DNA of 64,000 bases, taken from NCBI GenBank assembly GCA_023374045.1, contig CM041777.1, forward strand, positions 87,414,300 through 87,478,299, in the 5' to 3' direction. A program made the position numbers and the translations under genes. Under the pieces are notes generated by a model. That model saw only the letters and a list, made by a program, of their open reading frames with translations, did no database searches and was not told where the DNA came from. The stretch comes from Limonium bicolor. Taxonomy: Eukaryota > Streptophyta > Magnoliopsida > Caryophyllales > Plumbaginaceae. Positions 56,375 through 64,000 of the stretch are shown here, piece by piece (position 1 is the stretch's first letter; the number at the start of each line of letters is the position of its first letter).

Positions 56375-57134
56375 TGCTAACACAGATTTTAGTAGGTTAA
56401 ATATATACTTTTATGCACAAGAGAGTAAACAGAACATAGGAAAAGAATCAAGAATGTGCCGGGTATAAACCACCCGGCACCCTGCACGGCATTGGATAAA
56501 AATGAAAGAAAACCTACTCAATCTATACGGGTAGCAAACAAAAACCCGGTCAAAAGTAGCAGAGAAGAAAATTAAGACCAAGCAAGTCGAACCCTAGGGA
56601 CTTGTATAGAAAATTAGTCCTAGCCTTGGTAATTACTAAGTAAAAAGGGGGGAAAAATGATAGATTTTCTAATTCTAATAAAAACTAACGAAACTAAGTG
56701 GTATCTACAATGAATTTATTCTTGATTAAAGGAATAAAACCATCTAAGCATCAATATGAACTCGAAACATAAACACAAGCCTTCGAATTAACCAACAACT
56801 AAACACGCCGGGTGTCCTGCCGGATACCACTTGCACGGCATATTCAAAGACATTGAATATGCCGGACATTACAACATACCCGACACCATGTCCGGCAGCG
56901 TCCCATTTCTGCTGTGTACTTGTGCCGTGCATGAGAGATCCGGCCTCATATCCGGCAAGGTTCGGTTTTTGATGAAAAACTTGCTCCTTGCATGAAAAAT
57001 ACCAAGAGCATTAGTCTGAACATATAAATTGACTTCTTATATAAATTAATGCAAATACTAACTATTCTAACCTTATTTTAACTAATAACACTACAAATCT
57101 AGCTTATAAAATATGATAAGTCTATGGCTTATCA
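56375..57134 (-). repeat. Element B 5' LTR
   Basis: 760 bases, differing from the other LTR by short indels (for example AACGAAACTAAGTGG against AACGAAAAAGTGG) and a few substitutions. Confidence 0.93.
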
Positions 57135-57204
57135 GTTTTGGGGCAATATAGCCGTTTGGCTTTGTTTGGAGCCGTTACACACATAAAAAAAAGAGTTGTT
57201 GGGA

Positions 57205-57482
57205 ATCTGGGCGGTTCCGGTTCCGGTTCCCAACGGCTAGTTTGACCAACGGTAAATTTGACCGGTTCCGGGGCGGTTCCGGTTCCGGTTCCACGGTTCC
57301 GAATCCGACGCGGTTCCAGGCGGTTCCGGTTCCGGTTCGGTCCCGAATCTCAAAATTTGTATTCGGATTCGATTCGCAAAGGGGCGGTTCCAGTTCCGAA
57401 TCGGTTCCGGCCCGGTTCCGGCCGGTTCCAGTTCCAATCGGTTCCGGGTAGATTCGCCGGTTCCGGGTAGATTCGGATTCGG
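57205..57482. repeat. hAT right subterminal GGTTCC array
   Basis: Dense CGGTTCCGGTTCC, GCGGTTCCGG and GATTCGGATTCGG repeats mirror the left end. Long overlapping open frames on both strands here are repeat artefacts. Confidence 0.8.
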
Positions 57483-57494
57483 TGGCCACCATTA

Positions 57495-59278
57495 TGTAAT
57501 ATATAAGAGACCATATATAAAGTTTTACTAACATATAGAGATTAGATGAGGTAGGATAGTGGGTTTTGCGAAATGGCCTTTTTTTTTTCAAAACCTGAAG
57601 TTAAAGAAAGTACAAAACATTGAAAGATGTTTGAAAGAAGGCTTGATCCATATGCATAATTAAAAGACGTTTTAAAAGTATCAGTTTTAATGTTGGTTTG
57701 GTCCAAATTGATAAGAAAAAATAAATTATAAACAGAGTAAAGTTTTGGGTAAAAAAAGTTTTTCCACATCCGTTAGGTTGCAATGCATCCAGTCTCATAT
57801 GAAATATAATCATAAAGCAAACGTACATTCACCTTTCAAGATGCGATCAATAATTCATACAACATATGTTATATCGCATAGCTAGACTAAGTATTTCCAC
57901 CCAATGCTTTACATTCGTCTTACTTTGAAACCTTAATTCCTCGAAGTACAGAAAAGGAAACCATGACAGTCTACGTGTCACAAAGCTGGGTAACATATGG
58001 GATGACTTTGGAGTATCATAATCTTTATGGTTATATACATATACATTTAATAAAAACTATACGGATGATGTATATATAACTTTATACATTGAATAATTAT
58101 ATTATTAAAATTTTACTAGATGTACAAATTAACTTCTTAAACTGTATAATAAGCTTATAAAATCTATAGTTTTACACTATACAAATCGTATAATTTAGAT
58201 AGCTACATATAATCAAGAATGATTTGTAAAATTTTCACCATTAAAATATAGTAACATATTAATTACATTCTGGCAAAGAGGTGCTCGACTTCAAGGCTTG
58301 TTTCTTTGATTGTATTTTGAATAAATAACAACGCTAGAGAGAGTAGAGATGAATCTAAGCCACCTAACTAGACTAATTCAAGTTAATAAAGCTAATTCCA
58401 AACCCTGACAAGACGAATGTGTAGAAAATTAAACTAAGATTTTGTCTACAGCAGAAGAGAAGGAAACGATGTTCAAGTACTTTGTGTATGTTGTCTAATT
58501 CTTGCTTATAATGTCTTTTGACTCGTCCTATACAAACACGTACGAACGAACTAGATTATACTACAAATGTACGCACCATTCACATGATAGCAAGACGAAT
58601 AGACGATTGGAATCTACAATCTTGACCGCGTGACTCTACGGGTCAACAGAGTTAGAGAGGCATAATGACGTCTTCTCATCAGGCATCCTATCATGTCAAC
58701 TAATGGCATGGGAACCGATAAACTCCAACGTCTTTCCGAAAGATTGCGGGGGAACATAGTATAAAGAGCAGATTTATTCTAAAAAAGAGGAGATATAATT
58801 GACTCAAAATTTCTTACACGTAACGTCTAAAAGTTACTTTAGAGATAAAGACCAGAGTATTTAAAGAGAAAAAATGGATTTTAAAAAGAAAGATCAGCTT
58901 TATTCGTCAATTCACTCTATTTTTTTAAATTCAGCTATCAGTTAATGTTATTTATCAGTTACTAGTTAGCTATTTAAATTCAAATTGTTACTTATATTCA
59001 GTTAGTTTGACATGTTTAACTGAGTTGACCAATTCAACTAATTTCTTTTAAAATCAGTCATCAATCAATATCAGATAGTATCAACTATCAGCTAACAAAT
59101 CATTGTAGACAAAAGAATGAGTCATAAATCAAAAGCTGGGATATATAAAAGTAATGACTACTAAAGCCTCGAGCAAATACATGAATTGTAGAACATTTTG
59201 TGTATTCCTAGTTATCTTGTCTTTATTATTTTATAATTATAATATATAAAAGTACATAATTAAACTAAAATATATTAG
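57495..59278. other. AT-rich intergenic stretch; possible MITE at 58932-59096
   Basis: No gene is recognised. At 58932 CAGCTATCAGTTAATG and, on the other strand from 59096, TTAGCTGATAGTTGAT are loosely inverted, as in some plant MITEs; the target duplication is unclear. The remainder is AT-rich. Confidence 0.4.
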
Positions 59279-59454
59279 TGATAAGGGCCATAGTACAAAA
59301 ATGTAGTTTTGGGTTTTATAAAGTCCAGTAACTAGTTTGGTGTTATTACATAAATTATAAAATGTTCATTACATCCTTGTAATATCCTCACTATAATATG
59401 ATGCTTTTACACTGAAATCAATATAGGAGAATGATTCATAAACCCTATTTTACT
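59279..59454 (+). repeat. 5' LTR of the 59.3-63.9 kb Copia
   Basis: Starts TGATAAGGGCC and ends about TTTTACTA; the canonical CA end has mutated. Confidence 0.75.
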
Positions 59455-59467
59455 ATAGTATCGAAGC

Positions 59468-60440
59468 TTGGTAAAAGAGCACAGTAAAAAAATTCTCCAT
59501 GGTAGCAGTTTCCTCTTCTGGACAACTTCGGTTGGAAAACTTTGGCAGCAACACTCATATCTTCAACAAATCCGACACAGCTACTGGAGGCTCTCCTGGT
59601 GGGGGTCTTCTCTCTTCTCGACCTCCCCAAGCCCTCATTTTGTGTTGTCTACCGCTAGTAACTTGATCAAACTCACTCAGGCAAACTTCAATCTATGGAC
59701 TCTTATTCCCTTTCTCAAAGGTAATGACCTATTAAAATTATTGGATAATTTACACCCTTGCCCTGCACAATACATAGAAAATGCATGGTGTCAATCTCGA
59801 CTACAAGCGATAGATTAACCAAGACCAACTTATTATGTCTATCATACACATGTCTTTTATGAATCTATTATTGTTTCTGCTATGGGCTATCAAACTGCAA
59901 AGCAACTTTGAGATAGACTTTATAACACCTATTAGGATCAAAATACAGTTAATCTGGGTAATCTACACCTTTAGTTAGCCAATATTGCAAAGGGAGGAGA
60001 TGAAACTATTTCATCCTATTTTAATCGTGCTCAAAACCTTGTTCATGCTCTAGCTCGTGTTGGTCATCAAGTGTCAGACCGTGAGTTTCAAACATTTCTA
60101 TTGAAGGGTTTGTCTCAATATTTTAACCCTATAACCTCTATATATCCTCATGGCTTCTAGAATTCAACTCTCCCCCTCAGATCTCTTAAGTTGTATGTTA
60201 CAGTTAGAGGTAACCTTGAATCATCGTCAACAACACTTAGTTCCACTATCAGTCTCAACTCTACCCCTGTTGTTGCAAGGACAAAAAAAAAAGAAATTAC
60301 ACTCATCCTCGAGGCAATTTTGAGTCTAACAGAGGAAGAGGAGGTCCCTAAGGTAAATCAATACAGAGGCCGTGGTAGAAATTTTTATTCTATAGGTGGT
60401 GGTCGATCTTCCTATACTTCTACCCAATTTCTCATTTGAC
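59468..60440 (+). pseudogene. Copia gag remnant
   Basis: The frame 59468-59818 contains LIKLTQANFNLWTLIPFLKG and LLKLLDNLHPCPAQYIE, typical of plant Copia Gag N-termini. Further on, SYFNRAQNLVHALARVGHQV and FLLKGLSQYFNPIT are readable between stops. The zinc knuckle is not clearly preserved. Confidence 0.8.
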
Positions 60441-60739
60441 AACTAGACACTAGCCATCGTGTTAGATTTGTTTTAAAAAGGACATGAATCCCGTGAATGT
60501 TATCATAGGTTCAATTAATCATATCAGTCCCCACCACCTTCATCCTTCACTGCTATTAACACTATGGTTAACCCTAGTGCTTGCACTACGGTTTGGCTTC
60601 TAGATAATGTTGTTGCTGGTGATATATTAAGAATGAAACAGGGAGTAACAAATTATCCAAGAGGTAATGCTTTTTTATAGGGGATGAATCTCTCTTACCT
60701 ATCTCTCGTCAAGGTGGGTCTATTTCTTCATCAAACAGG

Positions 60740-61870
60740 GACTTTTTGCTCTCTAATATGTTTCATAGTCCTACTTTGAATAGACATTTGCTATTAGTCA
60801 ACAAATTATGTGTGGATAATGGTGTATTATTTGAATTTCATCCAAATCATTTCTTGTTGAAGAGCTACTAGACTCAACAAATACTTCTACAAGGACCAGC
60901 TATGCAAGGCTTATACATGTTTCTTGAAGCTAGAACAACACCGATGCAGCTAAATTAGTGTCAAATTACCCTACCATTTGGTACTGGAGGCTTGGCCATC
61001 CTTCTGCCTCTACTACTAAGTTTAGTATGAGTATATTTAATTTACTAGTTTCTAGTAGTGTTCCTTTACAATTTTGCTTTGTCTGTTGTATAGGGAAAAC
61101 ACATGCTCTCTCTCACCCTTCTTCTACTAATTTGTCTATAACTCCTTTCGACTTGTTAGTTATGGACCTATGGGGGCCAATGCATACTATTTCAGTTGAT
61201 GGGTAAAGATATTTTATGTTTGTAGTTGACGACTTATCTCAGTTTATGTGAATATTTTCTCTAAAATTAAAATCATAAGTGAAGCAAGTTTTTGAATGTT
61301 TTTGTGCCCTAGTTCAAAATCATTATAATTCCATCATCAAATTTGTACAGATTTATGGTAGAGGGAAGTTTCAGACCCTAGGAGCATTCTTTAAACATAA
61401 CGGTATCTTTCATTGACTTTCTCGTCCTCACTCTCATAAACAAAATGGGTTGGTTAAGAGTAGAACAAAAGAATTGTGGACAAGGGGATTACTGCTTGCT
61501 CAAGCTTTTATGCGTATCAATTTCTGGAGTTATGCCTTTCAAAAAGCAATGTATTTGCCAAACAGAGCTCCTTATGTTGTTCTAAACAATTAGTCACCAT
61601 TTCAAGCCTTCCATAAATACAGTCCTAATTATTCTTTCTTAAAGGTTTTTGTTTGCTCATGCTATCTAAACCTTAGACCCTATAACACTCACAGATGTCC
61701 CCAAGTCTCTTAAGTGTGTGTTCCTAGGTTATTCTCTAACCATCGAGGTTATTATTGCCTAGATCTTAACACATAGAGATTGTACATTTCCAGGGATGTA
61801 GTGTTCAATGAAAGTGAATTTTCTTTCTCCTACACACTGCCTTCTTCAAACTCTCAACCTCTTTTGTGAA
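60740..61870 (+). pseudogene. Copia pre-integrase and integrase remnant
   Basis: NKLCVDNGVLFEFHPNHFLL, then WRLGHPSAS and FVCCIGKTHAL (the HHCC region), then PFDLLVMDLWGPM, which holds the first catalytic Asp. The following segment reads YGRGKFQTLGAFFKHNGIFH, where the second Asp appears lost. KSRTKELWTRGLLLAQAFM matches the next integrase part. Several in-frame stops are present. Confidence 0.8.
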
Positions 61871-62280
61871 CCTCTAATTCCTAACTTACACTCTGATTTG
61901 TCTCCCACGACACTTCACCTTCTACTTTCACATCCTTACCTTTACATAGCTCCACACTAACTACCATTATCTCTCCCTCACATATAAGTGTCCACTCACC
62001 ATAAATAATACTTTACATTCTCAACCACCCACAGATTCTTCCTCCCATACTCTTGCTTCTCCATCCACTTCTGCTTACTCCACTTCACCCAATGACAAAA
62101 CGCTTTCCCCTCATTTGTCTATTCCACCTCTCCACAACCACAAATAATAGCCTATCTCATGCTCACACGCTCAAAAACCAACTCTTCAAAGCCACTAATT
62201 GGAACATACAACACCACCAACTGTGCTCTCAATAATACCATTCTTTCCATAATACCAAAAAATCCATATCTCAAACTAGC

Positions 62281-63000
62281 TTTGCAACATGAAGAATGGG
62301 CCAATGCTGTGAAACAAGAACTTTAAGCTCTTGAAAGTAATCACACATGGGACTCAGTACCCTATACACCTAACATGAATCTTCTTGGAGTAAGGTGGAT
62401 GTTCAAAACCACAAAGACAACTCTTGGCGATATTAAAGGCGCAAGGCAAGGTTAGTAGCCCAAGGGTTCTCTCAAGCCCCTAGTCTAGAATACAATGAAA
62501 CTTCTAAACCTGTTGTAAAACTTGCTACTATAATACTAGTACTATCTATTATGTGACTTTAAATTGGCCTATACAACAAATTGATGTGAAAAATACTTTT
62601 TTGCATGGGGACCTTGAGAAGAATGTCTATACTAAGTAGCCACATAGATTTATTAGTGCTGCCTTACCTAACCATGTGGGTAAACTAAAGAGATCCCTTT
62701 CTGGCCTAAAACAACCCCCTAAGCTTGGTATGCAAAGCTAAGTGACTTTTGCATTGAATTGGGTTTTTTCATGTCAAAGTTAGACAACTCCCTGTTTCAC
62801 TTCACTCAGAGTTCCAACATTGTATATCTTCTAATCTAGGTAGGTGATATTATCATCACTGGGTCCTCCTTCACTCTTCTAAAACAATTTATTCAGACAT
62901 TTCAACAAACTTTTCCTATCACTGATATAGGTAGCCTAAACTTCTTTCTTGGGGTATCAGCTAAAAGGAACAAGTAGGGGTTGTTTCTTAGTCAAACTTA
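62281..63000 (+). pseudogene. Copia reverse transcriptase remnant (RVT_2)
   Basis: ALESNHTWDSVPYTPNMNLL, GVRWMFKTTK, LVAQGFSQAPSLEYNETSKP and VGDIIITGSS (replacing YVDDxxxxG) give the RVT_2 order. Stops and frame changes are frequent; the YVDD aspartate pair is damaged. Confidence 0.8.
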
Positions 63001-63272
63001 GTACATTATTGTCCTATTACAGAGATAAAACATGCACCAATACAGATCTATTTCTACCCTCATGTCTCTCACTACAAGCCTTGAAACCCTAGATTCCCCC
63101 CTTTTCAGTAATCCTACTCTCTACCGCAGTATTGTAGGAGGATTAAAATACCTCAGCTTTACTCGATCACACATAAGTTTTTCAGTTAATAAACTTTGTT
63201 AGTTCATGCATAATCCCAAAGACAACAATAAAACGTATTCTTAGATACTTAAATCATACCAGGATTCAGGGG

Positions 63273-63606
63273 TTGCTCTTTGCTAATTCTAATTGTGGAA
63301 CTCTGCGAATCTTGACTGATGTAGATTTGGGAGGAGATCTCTCTGACCGATTCTCCACATTAGGGACTCTCATTTTCTTTGGGTTTCATCTCATCTCTTG
63401 GTCTTTGAATAAACAAACCCCCATCTCTAGGTTCTCCACTGAGGCCGAATATAAGTCCTTGGCTGCCGATGCTGCTGAAACTTTGGGCTTTAAACTCTTC
63501 TCTTCGAATTAGGGTTTCGCCTTCACCAGCCTCCGATTCTCTATTACGACAGCATCTCTGTGACCTTTCTTCCCTACAACCCGATTATTCATAGTCGAGT
63601 GAGGCA

Positions 63607-63645
<39 letters not shown>

Positions 63646-63770
63646 TCATTTTGTTCTTGAGAGAATTAAAAAAGGTGCCTTGCACATCTCACATCTTCTC
63701 ACTCATGAACAACTAGCTAATGTACCTACAAGGTCCATAGTACTGAAATATAGTCTCGTGATAATATCTA
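63273..63770 (+). pseudogene. Copia RNase H remnant with microsatellite insertion
   Basis: Residues read DVDLGGDLSDRFSTLGTLIF, LISWSLNKQTPISRFSTEAE and KSLAADAAE, the RNase H pattern. After a stop-rich stretch, HSRVRH and then HFVLERIKKGALHISHLLTH are separated by a (CT)n(AT)n run that codes for alternating Leu/Ser and Ile/Tyr in place of a short conserved spacer. Confidence 0.82.
63608..63646. repeat. (CT)n(TA)n compound microsatellite
   Basis: TCTCTCTC run followed by TATATATA run, within the RNase H remnant. Confidence 0.9.
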
Positions 63771-63892
63771 GTTCAGTGCTATTACATAAAATGTAAAATT
63801 TCCATTACATATTTGTAATATCCTTACTATAAGTAGGACACTTTTACACTGAAATCAATATAAGAGATTGATTCATAAACCATACTTTACTA
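63727..63892 (+). repeat. 3' LTR of the 59.3-63.9 kb Copia
   Basis: Aligns with the 5' LTR from CCATAGTAC to TACTTTACTA, with a short internal deletion. Bases 63893-64000 beyond it are AT-rich and unassigned. Confidence 0.7.
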
Positions 63893-64000
63893 AAACCACG
63901 ATATATTAAAAATATACAATTAAAAGGTTACATCTGCACTAAATCGAGCTAGAAATTTTCATATATTTATATAAGTTGTTGCTCTTAAATTCTTAATATA

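Larger units (their letters stand above)
48241..57134 (-). mobile_element. Element B: Athila-lineage Gypsy retrotransposon inside the hAT
   Basis: LTRs at 48241-48992 and 56375-57134 are nearly identical; on the minus strand they run from TGATAAGCC to GTTAGCA. The flanking GTTTT (48236-48240 and 57135-57139) is a perfect 5-bp duplication. PBS, gag-protease and pol follow each other leftward from the right LTR. The pol order RT, RNase H, INT marks Gypsy, and the Gag and protease motifs mark Athila. After integrase only ~1 kb of non-coding sequence precedes the 3' LTR, so the env-like ORF found in many Athila elements is absent. Confidence 0.93.
45164..57494 (-). mobile_element. hAT transposon split by Gypsy element B
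   Basis: The left end TAGTGGTGGCCAC and the right end on the other strand TAATGGTGGCCAC are inverted repeats, followed on both sides by arrays of CGGTTCCGGTTCC. The transposase remnant lies on the minus strand at 45702-48064. Removing element B (48241-57134) joins 48240 to 57135 and gives a hAT of about 3.4 kb. The 8-bp flanks (GCTAAATC and TGTAATAT) do not clearly match, so the duplication has decayed or the ends are off by a few bases. Confidence 0.8.
59279..63892 (+). mobile_element. Decayed Copia retrotransposon with short LTRs
   Basis: LTRs of about 176 and 166 bases (59279-59454 and 63727-63892) share CCATAGTAC, TATTACATAAA, TTTTACACTGAAATCAATAT and ATTCATAAACC. A degraded PBS (TAGTATCGAAGC for TGGTATCAGAGC) follows the left one. 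Gag, integrase, RT and RNase H appear in Copia order on the plus strand, all with stops. The LTRs are clearly diverged, so it is older than the Gag-only element. Confidence 0.85.

Overview
This is a plant nuclear window, most likely from an angiosperm and perhaps a eudicot; the species cannot be named from the sequence. It is AT-rich and densely packed with transposable elements. I recognise no intact host gene. At most there is one short orphan first-exon-like piece near 41.1 kb. The evidence for a plant is the TE set: Athila-type and Copia LTR elements with plant PBS motifs, a CACTA/En-Spm transposase (TNP2), a plant hAT, and Tourist, Stowaway and Mutator-like MITEs. There is a 500-N assembly gap at 20162-20661.

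Layout. 1-5.8 kb: a ~72-bp tandem array split by a ~4.3-kb solo LTR (196-4493). 5.8-8.2 kb: a Tourist-like MITE (TSD TTA) and a long-TIR element with internal tandem repeats (6219-7330). 8241-15630: a complete minus-strand, non-autonomous Athila-related element (element A) with 1.5-kb LTRs, no pol, and an ORF of the Athila ORF-1/putative plant transposon protein type broken by frameshifts. 15.6-20.1 kb: an LTR-like remnant, a MULE-type end, a TRIM (18054-18467) and a MULE-type MITE with a perfect 9-bp TSD (19488-20133). 20.66-26.41 kb: a CACTA transposon whose transposase lies on the minus strand, whose terminus CACTATAAAAAACGTC is at 26411, and whose other end is lost in or beyond the gap. 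26542-26704: a small hAT MITE. 28858-32326: a young Copia element coding only for Gag (TR-GAG type), with an intact 654-codon gag and a perfect 5-bp TSD. 33259-39041: a decayed Copia with recognisable LTRs and an RNase H remnant. 39-45 kb: AT-rich remnants, a Stowaway MITE, a hAT-like MITE, and a 1.87-kb foldback MULE-type element (42304-44176) holding a captured GRF zinc-finger/coiled-coil gene in both arms. 45164-57494: a hAT element with a decayed transposase, split by an 8.9-kb Athila-lineage Gypsy element (element B, 48241-57134, perfect TSD GTTTT) whose gag-protease ORF is open and whose pol is frameshifted. 59279-63892: a decayed plus-strand Copia with all domains traceable.

How the parts relate. 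Elements A and B have the same LTR ends, the same PBS site and a closely similar ~0.9-kb 3' region, while A has no pol. A is therefore best read as a non-autonomous partner mobilised by B-like Athila elements. Both also carry arrays of paired GCCGG/CCGGC motifs in LTRs and leaders, which is the most unusual recurring pattern in the window. The Gag-only Copia likewise needs pol in trans. The CACTA end shows five ~40-bp palindromes at ~70-bp spacing followed by a GC-rich stretch, resembling the control-region plan known from maize Spm.
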